A stretch of 64,000 nt of DNA, from the NCBI RefSeq assembly GCF_014656055.1, contig NZ_BNBR01000006.1, positions 186,001 to 250,000 of the forward strand, read 5' to 3'. The position numbers and the translations under genes were made by a program. Under the pieces are notes generated by a model. It searched no databases, was not told where the DNA came from, and was given only the letters and a program-made list of their open reading frames with translations. Each line of letters begins with the position of its first letter. The first letter of the stretch is position 1. This document shows, in pieces, positions 8,629 to 16,770 of the stretch. Origin of the DNA: Streptomyces griseosporeus (GTDB taxonomy: Bacteria; Actinomycetota; Actinomycetes; Streptomycetales; Streptomycetaceae).

Positions 8629-8736
8629 CTAGACCGTGCGGGCCGTCGCCGAGCCGAGGGCGCCGGCGAGCATCGAGGCGGAGAGCAGCAGCAGCCAGCG
8701 TGTGAGGACGCGGGAGCGGGGGCGGGCGGGGGGCAT
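8629..8736 (-). CDS. Candidate 35-residue membrane protein
   Basis: A short reading frame antiparallel to its neighbours: ATG at 8736, AGGAG 7-8 bases upstream, TAG at 8629. The product is a basic N-terminus (MPPARPRSRVLTR) followed by one hydrophobic segment (WLLLLSASMLAGALGSATA). It has the look of a single-pass membrane peptide or an uncleaved signal anchor. It lies between ohrR and ohr. The start context is good, but nothing else proves expression. Confidence 0.4.
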   Translation of the reverse strand: MPPARPRSRVLTRWLLLLSASMLAGALGSATARTV

Positions 8737-8895
8737 GGTCGTCTCCTGGGATGAGAACGCGGGGACCTGACAGCTGCATCCTTGGGCGCGCGTACGTCCC
8801 CTGCCAGGCGGGCGCGGCCGAACGGAGCGCGCCCCCGGCCGGACGGGTTACCCGCGGTCGCGCCCCCTGGCCGCGCGTGCCGACCTACCGGCCAG

Positions 8896-8925
8896 TACCT
8901 TGTGCGCGATGAACTTGTGCGCACC
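8896..8925 (+). promoter_or_regulatory. Candidate OhrR operator and ohr promoter
   Basis: CTTGTGCGC occurs twice in direct orientation (8899-8907 and 8914-8922), 15 bp apart. The second copy forms the palindrome GTGCGCAC (8917-8924). A TANNNT -10-like hexamer (TACCTT, 8896-8901) overlaps the first copy. The site sits 20-45 bp before the ohr start, where a MarR-family repressor would act. No OhrR consensus was matched beyond this. Confidence 0.4.
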
Positions 8926-8945
8926 TTTTCCTGGAGAGCCCCACC

Positions 8946-9404
8946 ATGACTGAAGGCGCCGCGGCCGGCACGCGCCCCGACACCCGCCCCACCAAGATCA
9001 TGTACGTCGCCGAGGCCACCGCGCACGGCGGCCGGGAGGGGTACGTCACCAGCCACGACGGCCAGTTGGAGCTGCGGGTCGCGATGCCGCCGGAGCTGGG
9101 CGGCGACGGCAACGGCACCAACCCCGAGCAGTTGTTCGCGGCCGGCTACGCCTCCTGCTTCCACAACGCGCTGATCCTCGTCGGCAACCGCGCGGGCTAC
9201 GACCTGACCGGCTCCACGGTGGCCGCCAAGGTCGGCCTCGGCCCCAACCGGCAGCGCGGATACGGCCTCGCCGTCGCCCTCAGCGTCTCCCTGCCGGTGC
9301 TGGACGCCGAGGTCGCGGCCGGGCTGGTGGACGCGGCGCACGCGGTGTGCCCGTACTCGAACGCCACCCGCGACAACATCGACGTAACGATCCTGCTGGG
9401 GTGA
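8946..9404 (+). CDS. ohr: Organic hydroperoxide resistance protein Ohr
   Basis: A 152-residue OsmC/Ohr thiol peroxidase. The reactive cysteine is C71 in GYASCFHNAL and the resolving cysteine is C135 in HAVCPYSNATRDNIDV, both at family positions. The usual PEQLFAAGYA motif precedes the first cysteine. It reduces organic and lipid hydroperoxides in the cytoplasm using lipoyl-type thiols. ATG at 8946 is preceded by GGAGAG. The OhrR-like gene upstream and the repeated element before its start suggest peroxide-inducible control. Confidence 0.93.
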   Translation: MTEGAAAGTRPDTRPTKIMYVAEATAHGGREGYVTSHDGQLELRVAMPPELGGDGNGTNPEQLFAAGYASCFHNALILVGNRAGYDLTGSTVAAKVGLGPNRQRGYGLAVALSVSLPVLDAEVAAGLVDAAHAVCPYSNATRDNIDVTILLG

Positions 9405-9485
9405 CACCGCCAGGGAATCGCAGGCTCAGGATGGGCGTTGCTCCCACAGTCGCAGGCGATTCGAATGGCGGAGGGAAGTGCGGGC

Positions 9486-10640
9486 GTGGACGTGCACGGC
9501 ACAGTGGCCGAGGGCTTCGAGCCGGTCAGGGAGGCGTTCGTACGGAACTTCGAGGTGCTCGGGGACCGGGGCGCGGCCGTAGCCGTTTACCGGGACGGGC
9601 GGCGCGTGGTCGACCTGTGGGCCGGCACGCGCGACGTGGACGGCACCGAGCCCTGGGAGCGCGGTACGGCGCAGATCGTGCGGTCGGCGACCAAGGGCGT
9701 CGCCGCGGCGGCGCTCCTGCTGCTGCACCAGCGCGGGGAGCTGGACCTGGACGCGCCGGTCGGCGCCTACTGGCCGGAGTTCAAGGCGGCCGGCAAGGAG
9801 CGCGCGACGGTGCGGGACCTGCTCGCGCACCGGGCGGGCGTCCCCGTCCTCGACCGGCCGCTCACGCCCGCCGAGGCCGCCGACCCGCTGCTCGGCGCGG
9901 AGGCGGTCGCCGCGCAGGCACCGGCCTGGGAGCCGGGCACCGCGCACGGCTACCACGCGCAGACCTACAGCTGGCTCACCGGTGAACTGGTCCGGCGGGT
10001 CAGCGGGCGTCCGGTCGGCGAGTTCGTCGCCGACGAGATCGCCGGGCCGGCCGGCGCCGACTTCTGGCTCGGGCTGCCCGAGGGCGCGCAGGCGCGCGTG
10101 GGGCGCGTGGGCCCCGTGGAGGCGCCCGAGGCGGGCGGGCTGAAGACCCGGCCCAAGCGGGCCGTCGCCGATGCCTACGCCGACCCGGACTCCCTCACCC
10201 GCCGCGCCTTCGCCGCGATCACCCCGCTGCCCGACGAGAACGACCCCGCCTACCGGGCCGCCGCCCTGCCCGCCTCCAACGGCATCGCCACGGCCGACGG
10301 GCTCGCCCGCGTCTACGCGGCGCTGATCGGCGAGGTGGAGGGCGGGCGCCGGCTGTTCACGCCGGAGACGGCCGCGCTCGCACGCACCGAGCAGGCGTCG
10401 GGCGCCGACCGCGTGCTGGTCGTGGGCACCCGGTTCGGCCTCGGCTACATGCTGCACGGCAGCGCCTCCCCGCTGCTCGGCCCCGGCTCCTTCGGCCACC
10501 CGGGCCGCGGCGGCGCGCTCGGCTTCGCCGACCCGGAGAGCGGGATCGCGTTCGGCTATGTCACCAACGGCTTCCGCAAGTCGGTGACGGCGGATCCGCG
10601 GGCGCAGGCGCTCGTCCGGGCGGTGCGCTCCGCGGGTTGA
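9486..10640 (+). CDS. Serine hydrolase, beta-lactamase/esterase family
   Basis: A 384-residue class C beta-lactamase-like fold (family of EstB-type esterases and D-aminopeptidases). Motifs are S-A-T-K near residue 73 (IVRSATKGVAAAAL), a Tyr motif in YHAQTYSWLTGELV, and HPGRGG near the end in place of KTG. There is no signal peptide, so it is probably cytoplasmic. GTG at 9486 is chosen because GGAGGGAAG lies about 10 bases upstream. ATG at 9465 is in frame but lacks such a site. The substrate cannot be read from sequence. Confidence 0.82.
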   Translation: MDVHGTVAEGFEPVREAFVRNFEVLGDRGAAVAVYRDGRRVVDLWAGTRDVDGTEPWERGTAQIVRSATKGVAAAALLLLHQRGELDLDAPVGAYWPEFKAAGKERATVRDLLAHRAGVPVLDRPLTPAEAADPLLGAEAVAAQAPAWEPGTAHGYHAQTYSWLTGELVRRVSGRPVGEFVADEIAGPAGADFWLGLPEGAQARVGRVGPVEAPEAGGLKTRPKRAVADAYADPDSLTRRAFAAITPLPDENDPAYRAAALPASNGIATADGLARVYAALIGEVEGGRRLFTPETAALARTEQASGADRVLVVGTRFGLGYMLHGSASPLLGPGSFGHPGRGGALGFADPESGIAFGYVTNGFRKSVTADPRAQALVRAVRSAG

Positions 10641-10682
10641 GCGGGGGGCGCCGTCGGGGCTGGGGTTCGGGGTTCACTGCTG

Positions 10683-10720
10683 CGCCGTTGTGGCTTGTCG
10701 CGCAGTTCCCCGCGCCCCTG
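10683..10720. repeat. Dispersed Streptomyces intergenic repeat copy
   Basis: The segment around 10690-10720 contains GCGCAGTTCCCCGCGCCCCT preceded by a GTTGTGGCTTGTC-like sequence. I recognise this string as a common intergenic motif in many Streptomyces genomes. It lies between the serine hydrolase and the convergent epimerase gene. Its function is unknown; it may act as an RNA stem or terminator at 3' ends. Confidence 0.45.
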
Positions 10721-10743
10721 GAGGGACGTTGTCGTCCGCCCTG

Positions 10744-11694
10744 CTAGGAGCGCAGGGCCTTGCGATACCAAGGGGCGTACGCGGCGAAGTCGGCGGTGAA
10801 GGGAAGTCCCGGGCGGGTCGTGACCGTCGACCACAGGCGGGTGCTGTCGTACCAGTGGTCGTGGGTCAGGAGGTCCAGGGAGCGGCGGGCCGCGGGGTCC
10901 GTCAGGCGAGCGCGCGCCTCGGCCAGGGTGAGGTTGCCCTCGGGCAGGTCCAGGTCCAGGGCCTGGCACACCGTGGTGATCAGCTCCCGCACGCTGACCG
11001 GCTCGGGGTGCCCGGCGTGCAGCACGCGTCCCCCGGACGGCTGCGGGGCGAGGGCGAGTTCGGTCAGGGCTGCGGCCAGGACGGGGGCCGAGATCAGGGA
11101 GAGGCGGGCGGTGGCGCCGTCCACCCAGTGCGGCAGCCGGTCCAGCAGCCGCAGCAGCGAGGGCACGACCCACTGGTCGCCCTCGCCGTAGACGAGGTAG
11201 GGGCGTACGACCGTGCCGCCGGCGGCCAGGACGAGGCGTTCGCCGGCCAGCCGGGTGGCGCTGGTGGCGGAGACGGGGGCCTCGGTGAGGGTGCCTTCGG
11301 GGGCGCCGCGGTGGGCGCCGTCGCCGTAGACGGCGGCGGTGCCGAGCTGGACGACGCGCCGTACGCCGCTGCGGGCGGCCTCCGCGAGCAGGGCGCGGGT
11401 GCCCTCCTCGTTGACCGCCCGGCACTCCTCCTCGGTGCCGCCGACGCGGGCGGCCAGGTGCAGGACGGTGGTGACGCCCTCGCACACGCCGTGCAGCGTG
11501 CGCGGGTCGGCGAGGTCGCCGGGGACGGTCTCCAGCTCCGGGGCCGCCGGCTCGTGCGGGCCGGGGCGGTGGTGGGTGAGCAGCCGCAGGGCGGGGCCGG
11601 GGCGTCCGGGCGGCGCGGCGGCGCGCAGGAGGGGCACGACGTGGGCACCGATGAAGCCGGTGCCGCCGGTCACGAGGACGCGTTCGCGGCTCAA
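10744..11694 (-). CDS. NAD-dependent epimerase/dehydratase family protein
   Basis: A 316-residue extended-SDR protein. The N-terminal Rossmann motif GGTGFIGAHVV binds NAD(P). The catalytic-type tyrosine is probably in VVRPYLVYGEGDQWV or the AAVYGDG segment; the usual YxxxK is not clear, so the active site may be atypical. The start is TTG at 11694, with GGAAGG about 7 bases upstream. The substrate is unknown; the family acts on nucleotide sugars or similar. No sugar genes are adjacent. Confidence 0.75.
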   Translation of the reverse strand: MSRERVLVTGGTGFIGAHVVPLLRAAAPPGRPGPALRLLTHHRPGPHEPAAPELETVPGDLADPRTLHGVCEGVTTVLHLAARVGGTEEECRAVNEEGTRALLAEAARSGVRRVVQLGTAAVYGDGAHRGAPEGTLTEAPVSATSATRLAGERLVLAAGGTVVRPYLVYGEGDQWVVPSLLRLLDRLPHWVDGATARLSLISAPVLAAALTELALAPQPSGGRVLHAGHPEPVSVRELITTVCQALDLDLPEGNLTLAEARARLTDPAARRSLDLLTHDHWYDSTRLWSTVTTRPGLPFTADFAAYAPWYRKALRS

Positions 11695-11821
11695 CTGCGG
11701 CCTTCCGCGGGTCGTCGGGACAGTGGCGCGGCGGCGGCGGAGCGGGCGCCGGGCCGCCGCTGCGCCACTGTGCTACACCGACGCGCCGCCGGGCAAGGCG
11801 GGCCGGCCGCCGGGCCGCGGT

Positions 11822-12097
11822 TCAGACGTGGATCGGCTGGGAGGTCCGGCCGGACGCCGTGTCGATCTCCTCGTGGGCCTTGGTGAGCAGTTGCATGGCG
11901 AGTTCGTTCAGGGCGCGGGCGCCCGCGATCTCCTCGCCGACGCGGGGCTGGTTGGAGTCGGTGTGGTGGCGGGTGGCGCGTCCGTGGGCCCGTACCTCGC
12001 TGCCGTCGGGCAGGCGCACGAGCGCCACCGCGCGTGTGTGCTGGTCGTCCTCCATGAACTCCAGCTCGACATGCCATCCCACTGTGGTGTGCATCAT
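11822..12097 (-). CDS. DUF1876 small protein (dsRBD-like fold)
   Basis: A 91-residue protein of the actinobacterial DUF1876 family: WHVELEFMEDDQHTRAVALVRLPDG, then ATRHHTDSNQPRVGEEIAGARALNELAMQLLTKAHEEI. Two adjacent ATGs (12097 and 12094) follow GGAGG by 8 and 11 bases. The family is small, soluble and widespread in Streptomyces, often in several copies. The role is not established. Confidence 0.8.
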   Translation of the reverse strand: MMHTTVGWHVELEFMEDDQHTRAVALVRLPDGSEVRAHGRATRHHTDSNQPRVGEEIAGARALNELAMQLLTKAHEEIDTASGRTSQPIHV

Positions 12098-12183
12098 GAC
12101 GATCACCTCCGGGACGCCGGAACACCTCTTTCCAGGGTGCTCCACGCGGCCCGCCCGCGCACGCATGGGTGCATGGGCCAAGG

Positions 12184-13029
12184 TCAGCCGGCCCGCAGCA
12201 TGAGCCCGATGCCCACGACCAGCAGGCCCGCGGCCAGGACGCGCGGCGCCCCGAACCGCTCCTTGAAGACGAGCGCGCCGATGGCGGCGCCGACGATGAT
12301 CGAGGACTCGCGCAGTGCGGCGACGGGGGCGAGTTCGGCGCGGGTCTGCGCCCACAGGACGAGGCCGTACGCCGCGACGGACAGGGCGGCGCCGAGCAGG
12401 CCGAGCCCGGCGTGGGGGCGGAGCACCGCCCAGGTCGTACCGCGCCAGCGCCACAGGGCGTAGGCGGGGACGGCCAGCCCCTCCGCCACCATCAGCCAGG
12501 CGATGTAGCCGAGGGAGGACCCGGAGGCCCGTACGCCGAGGCCGTCGACGACGGTGTACGACGCGATGGTCAGCCCGGTGGCGAGGGCGGCGCCGATCGC
12601 GGCCCAGTCGGGGCGGCGGCCGCGCAGCCCCCACAGGGCGACGCCGGTCAGGCCCGCGCAGGACAGCGCGATCCCGGCGGCGGCCCATCCGTCGGGGACC
12701 TCGTGGGCGAAGAGCGCGGCGAGGACGGTGACGACGAGGGGTGCCGAGCCTCGGGCGATCGGGTAGGCCTGCCCGAAGTCGCCGAGGCGGAAGGAGCGCA
12801 TGAGCAGGACGTAGTAGGCGACGTGGATGGCGGCGGAGGCCAGGAGATACGGCCATGCGGCGGCCGCCGGGAAGGCGGCGAAGGGAGCGAGCACCGCCCC
12901 GATGAGGGTGCCGCCCCCGGCGATCAGCGTGAACCCGACGAGCTTGTCGTCGATGCGGTGGGCGATCGCGTTCCAGCTGGCGTGGGTGACGGCGGCCAGC
13001 AGGACGGCTCCGGCGACGGCGGGCGTCAC
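12184..13029 (-). CDS. EamA/DMT-family transporter
   Basis: A 281-residue membrane protein with ten predicted helices in two EamA halves; the second half has the typical LRESSIIVGAAIGALVFKERF motif near the C-terminus. The substrate is unknown (metabolite exporter superfamily). GTG at 13029 overlaps the stop of the upstream YbaK gene as GTGA, so the two are co-translated. The pairing could mean amino acid or tRNA-linked metabolism, but that is guesswork. Confidence 0.82.
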   Translation of the reverse strand: MTPAVAGAVLLAAVTHASWNAIAHRIDDKLVGFTLIAGGGTLIGAVLAPFAAFPAAAAWPYLLASAAIHVAYYVLLMRSFRLGDFGQAYPIARGSAPLVVTVLAALFAHEVPDGWAAAGIALSCAGLTGVALWGLRGRRPDWAAIGAALATGLTIASYTVVDGLGVRASGSSLGYIAWLMVAEGLAVPAYALWRWRGTTWAVLRPHAGLGLLGAALSVAAYGLVLWAQTRAELAPVAALRESSIIVGAAIGALVFKERFGAPRVLAAGLLVVGIGLMLRAG

Positions 13030-13547
13030 GAAGCGCGCTCGCGCACGTCCACGAGGGTGGCGCCGGCGTGGGTGACGAGGTCTTGCGGTGCGATGGGGAA
13101 GACGGCGTGCGGATCACCGGCCGCCGCCCACACGATGTCGTGTCCGAGCAGCGAACGGTCGGCGAGCACCCGGGTCCGCGTGCGGTGCCCGAAGGGCGGG
13201 ACGCCACCGATGGCGTACCCGGTCGTCTCGCGCACGACCCCGGCGTCGGCCCGGGTGACCTTCTGGGCCCCCAGCACCTCGCGCACGGCCGTGACGTCGA
13301 CCCGGGAGGCCCCGTCCATCAGCACGAGCACCGGCTCCCCGTCCGCCGCGAAGACCAGCGACTTGCAGATCTGGCTCAGCTCACACCCGATCGCCGCGGC
13401 GGCCTCGGCGGCGGTCCTGGTGGCATCCGGGAAGCGCCGGGTCCGCCCGAGCAGATCGTCCAGCCCGAGCCCCCGCAGGGCCTCGGCAAACCGGGGGTGA
13501 GCCCCGAAGCTTCCGGTTCCGTCGGCATCAGTGGCGGAAGTCGTCAT
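13026..13547 (-). CDS. YbaK/EbsC-type aminoacyl-tRNA deacylase
   Basis: A 173-residue protein with the YbaK/ProX fold: AAAAIGCELSQICKSLVF, DGASRVDVTAVREVLGAQKV, TTGYAIGGVPPFGH and HDIVWAAAGDPHAVFPI. Family members hydrolyse mischarged Cys-tRNA(Pro) or related species. The lysine in QICKSLVF corresponds to the conserved YbaK lysine. ATG at 13547 is taken; GTG at 13556 is in frame, and neither has a clear Shine-Dalgarno site. Confidence 0.82.
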   Translation of the reverse strand: MTTSATDADGTGSFGAHPRFAEALRGLGLDDLLGRTRRFPDATRTAAEAAAAIGCELSQICKSLVFAADGEPVLVLMDGASRVDVTAVREVLGAQKVTRADAGVVRETTGYAIGGVPPFGHRTRTRVLADRSLLGHDIVWAAAGDPHAVFPIAPQDLVTHAGATLVDVRERAS

Positions 13548-13614
13548 GCACGGCACGCTACGACATGCGCGCGGCCGGGCTCATCCGGGTTTTCCGGCTC
13601 GGTGCGCGAAAGAG

Positions 13615-13664
13615 CCGGTGAGGGTGCAGCCCCGTCCCCACGGGCACCCTCACCGGCCGTTTTT
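13615..13664. terminator. Hairpin terminator after the MMPL gene
   Basis: A 12-bp perfect stem (13615-13626 with 13645-13656) encloses a second short stem (CCCGT/ACGGG) and is followed on the + strand by TTTTT (13660-13664). It lies just past the stop of the minus-strand MMPL gene and before the YbaK gene start. Confidence 0.7.
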
Positions 13665-13677
13665 CAGGAGCTGGGCG

Positions 13678-15888
13678 TCAGGCCCGGACCAGCTCCCGGT
13701 TCTCGTCGCCCGTGGGGTGGGTGCGCAGGCCCTCGCCCTCGACGTCCACGTTGGGCAGGGCGCGGTCGAGCCACTTCGGGAGCCACCAGGCGCGCTTGCC
13801 GAGCAGGGCCAGGACCGCGGGGACGATGGCCATGCGGACGATGAACGCGTCGAAGAAGACGGCGATCGCGAGGCCGAAGCCGATCATCTTGATCATCGAC
13901 TCGGAGGAGCCGATGAAGCCGGCGAAGACCGCCATCATGATCACCGCGGCGGCGGTGACGACGCGGGCGCCGTGCCGGAAGCCGGTGACGACCGCCTGGC
14001 TCGGCTTCTCGCCGTGGACGTGGGCCTCGCGCATCCGCGTCACGAGGAACACCTCGTAGTCCATGGCCAGGCCGAAGACCACGCCGACCATGAAGATCGG
14101 CATCATCGACATGACGGGGCCGGTCTCCTCCACGCCCAGCAGGCCGGACAGCCAGCCCCACTGGAAGACCGCGACGACCGCGCCGAGCGCCGCCATGACG
14201 CTGAGCAGGAAGCCGAGCGCCGCCTTCAGCGGGACCAGGATCGAGCGGAAGACCACGATCAGGAGGAGGAAGGCCAGGCCGACGACGAGGACCAGGTACG
14301 GGATCAGGGCGTCGTTCAGTTTCTGGGAGACGTCGATGTTCATCGCCGTGGTGCCGGTGACCAGCAGCTCGGCGTCCGTCTTCGCCTTGATGTCCGAACC
14401 CGCGTCGCGGATGCCGTGGACCAGGTCCTCCGTCGTCGTCGACGAGGGCTTGGAGCCGGGGATCACGGTGATCGTCGCGGTGTCGCCGTCCTTGTTGAAC
14501 GCCGCCGGCGTGACCGTGACGACGTCCTTCATGCCCTTGATCTCGTCGCCGACCGAGGCGACCGCGGCCTTGGGGTCGGCGGCGCCCTTCGCGTCGACCA
14601 CGACCATCAGCGGGCCGTTGAAGCCGGGCCCGAAGCCCTCCGAGAGCAGGTCGTAGGCGCGGCGCTGGGTCGTCGAGACCGGCTGGGAGCCGTCGTCGGG
14701 CAGGCCCAGCTCCAGCGAGGCCGCCGGGACCGCCGCGGCACCGAGGCCGACGACGCCGAGGAGGAGCACGGCGACCGGGCGGCGCACGACGAAGCTCGCC
14801 CAGCGCGTGCCCATGTTGGGCTTGCCGGAGGCCGTCTTCCGCTCCGCCCGCGCGCCGCCGAGCAGCTTGCTCTTCTGGCCGGCCGGCTTGACCTTGCGGC
14901 CGGCGTAGCCGAGCAGCGCCGGGATCATCGTCAGGGCGATCAGCACCGCGACGGCGACCGTGCCGGCCGCGGCGACGCCCATCTTCGTCAGCATCGGGAT
15001 GTTGACCACGGACAGGCCGACCAGGGCGATGACCACGGTGAGGCCCGCGAAGACCACCGCCGAGCCGGCGGTGCCGACGGCCCGCCCGGCCGCCTCCTCG
15101 CGCTCACGCCCCTCGGCGAGTTCGGCGCGGTAGCGGGAGACGATGAACAGGGCGTAGTCGATGCCGACGGCCAGGCCGATCATCGTCGCCAGGGTGGAGG
15201 TGGTGGAGCCGAGGTCCAGCGTGCTGGCCAGCGCGGTGATCGTCGAGACGCCGATGCCGACGCCGATCAGCGCGGTCAGCAGCGGCAGGCCGGCCGCGAG
15301 CAGCGAGCCGAAGGTGATGACGAGGACGACGGCCGCGATGGCGATGCCGATGACCTCGGTGGCCCCGGTCTCGGGCACCGCGCTGAGCGCGTCACCGCCG
15401 ATCTCCACGGTCAGCCCGGCGTCCCGCGCGTGCTGCGCGGAGTCCTTCAGGGCGTCCTTGGTGGCGTCCTGAAGCTCCATGCCGGAGACCTCGTACTTGA
15501 CCGAGGCGTAGGCGATCGTGCCGTCCTTGCTGACCGCCTTGCCGGTGAAGGGGTCGGCGACGGAGGCGACCTCGGAGCCGTCGGACAGCTCCTTGACCGT
15601 CTTCTCGACGGTGGCCTTGTTGCCCGCGTCGGTGATCTTCTGCCCGTCGGGCGCCTGGAAGACGACCCGTGCGGTGGCGCCGTCGGCGCTCATCCCGGGG
15701 AAGCGCTGCTCCAGCAGGTCGAAAGCCTTCTGCGCTTCCGTGCCGGGGATGGAGAAGGAGGAGTTGCCGGCGGCGGGCGCGCTGGCCGCGCCGACTCCGG
15801 CGAGGGTCAGCAGCGCCACCCAGATGAGGGCGACGAAGTGCCGTCGCCGGAAGGCGAGGCGCCCGAGTTTGTAGAGGAACGTGGCCAC
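13678..15888 (-). CDS. MMPL/RND-type membrane transporter
   Basis: A 736-residue protein with two repeats of an N-terminal helix, a large extracytoplasmic domain and a five-helix bundle. Key parts are GIDYALFIVSRYRAEL in the first half and GLAMDYEVFLVTRMREAH in the second, the MMPL/SSD signature with the proton-relay Asp-Tyr. It probably exports lipids or drugs. GTG at 15888 has GGGAG upstream. A TetR gene lies 101 bp upstream on the same strand with palindromic operators in front of it, giving a standard repressor-efflux operon. Confidence 0.88.
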   Translation of the reverse strand: MATFLYKLGRLAFRRRHFVALIWVALLTLAGVGAASAPAAGNSSFSIPGTEAQKAFDLLEQRFPGMSADGATARVVFQAPDGQKITDAGNKATVEKTVKELSDGSEVASVADPFTGKAVSKDGTIAYASVKYEVSGMELQDATKDALKDSAQHARDAGLTVEIGGDALSAVPETGATEVIGIAIAAVVLVITFGSLLAAGLPLLTALIGVGIGVSTITALASTLDLGSTTSTLATMIGLAVGIDYALFIVSRYRAELAEGREREEAAGRAVGTAGSAVVFAGLTVVIALVGLSVVNIPMLTKMGVAAAGTVAVAVLIALTMIPALLGYAGRKVKPAGQKSKLLGGARAERKTASGKPNMGTRWASFVVRRPVAVLLLGVVGLGAAAVPAASLELGLPDDGSQPVSTTQRRAYDLLSEGFGPGFNGPLMVVVDAKGAADPKAAVASVGDEIKGMKDVVTVTPAAFNKDGDTATITVIPGSKPSSTTTEDLVHGIRDAGSDIKAKTDAELLVTGTTAMNIDVSQKLNDALIPYLVLVVGLAFLLLIVVFRSILVPLKAALGFLLSVMAALGAVVAVFQWGWLSGLLGVEETGPVMSMMPIFMVGVVFGLAMDYEVFLVTRMREAHVHGEKPSQAVVTGFRHGARVVTAAAVIMMAVFAGFIGSSESMIKMIGFGLAIAVFFDAFIVRMAIVPAVLALLGKRAWWLPKWLDRALPNVDVEGEGLRTHPTGDENRELVRA

Positions 15889-15989
15889 GGAGGCGTACTC
15901 CCGGTCAGTCGTGGGGTCTTCAGGGCAGGTGTGATCAGCCCGACGACGTGAGCGGTGACGTCAGGTGGAGGGCTTGGACAGGGGACGTG

Positions 15990-16598
15990 TCAGGAGGGGG
16001 AGACGCCGAGGGCGGGGAGGACCACGGCGTCGATGTACGACAGCAGGAACGCCTGGGTGGGCGGCTGTTCGTCGATCATGGTGCGGGCGGCGAAGGCGCC
16101 GAGCAGCATGTGCATGATGTAGCCGATCGCCGGGTTGTCCTCGCGGACCTCGCCCCGGTCGATCGCCCGTTGCACCACCCGCCGGAACTCGGCCAGCTCC
16201 GGCTCAATGAGGTGCTCCCGGAACGCCTGGAGGAGGTCCGGGTTGCTGTGGACGGCCATGGCGAGCCCTCGCATGAGCGCGGAGTTCTGCTCCATCTCGC
16301 AGTCGTCCGAGCGCCGGGTGAGGGCGTGCAGGTCACCTCTGAGCGAGCCGGTGTCGATCCCGTCGAGCGAGCCGCCCGGCTTGCTGTGCCGCACCGCCTT
16401 GGCCACCAGCTCGGCCTTGCCGCCCCACTGGCGGTAGAGCGTCGCCTTGCTGGACCGGGTGCGGGCGGCCACGGCGTCCATGGTCAGAGCGTCGTAGCCG
16501 ACCTCCCGGAGCAGGTCGAGCACGGCCTCGTACAGCTCGGCCTCGCGCTCGGGCGTGATCCGACTGCGACGCGCTGTCGCGACCTCAGTCACGGTCAC
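15990..16598 (-). CDS. TetR-family repressor
   Basis: A 202-residue regulator. The N-terminal helix-turn-helix is ELYEAVLDLLREVGYDALTMDAVAARTRSSKATLYRQWGGKAELV. The C-terminal ligand domain includes a TetR_C-type LLSYIDAVVLPAL end. GTG at 16598 follows GGAAGGGG. It very likely represses itself and the downstream MMPL gene through the palindromes at 16630-16689, which also lie in front of the divergent tricorn gene. Confidence 0.9.
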   Translation of the reverse strand: MTVTEVATARRSRITPEREAELYEAVLDLLREVGYDALTMDAVAARTRSSKATLYRQWGGKAELVAKAVRHSKPGGSLDGIDTGSLRGDLHALTRRSDDCEMEQNSALMRGLAMAVHSNPDLLQAFREHLIEPELAEFRRVVQRAIDRGEVREDNPAIGYIMHMLLGAFAARTMIDEQPPTQAFLLSYIDAVVLPALGVSPS

Positions 16599-16629
16599 TC
16601 ACCCCTTCCGCTCCGGACGACACGGTTGC

Positions 16630-16689
16630 GTACGGCTGTCGTACAGGACGAATGTAGCGCAGCCGCTCTGCGAAACGAAACGGTTTCGT
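16630..16689. promoter_or_regulatory. Two palindromic TetR-type operators
   Basis: ACGAAAC-G-GTTTCGT at 16675-16689 is a perfect 15-bp palindrome. A second site, GTACG-5-CGTAC, is at 16630-16644. Both lie in the 172-bp divergent region between tetR and the tricorn gene. The first is a textbook-like TetR/QacR operator; the second has another spacing and may belong to another factor. Confidence 0.65.
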
Positions 16690-16770
16690 ACGTGGTCTGG
16701 GTCACGACTGTCGGATCCAGATAAACACCCACGAGTTGCCCGGCCCCCTCCCCCGGAAAAGCATGGGGAG

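Noticed and set aside
13531-15951. 806-codon plus-strand frame opposite the MMPL gene
   Set aside because: Composition (Asp/Gly/His/Arg rich) is that of a reverse shadow; no family is recognised.
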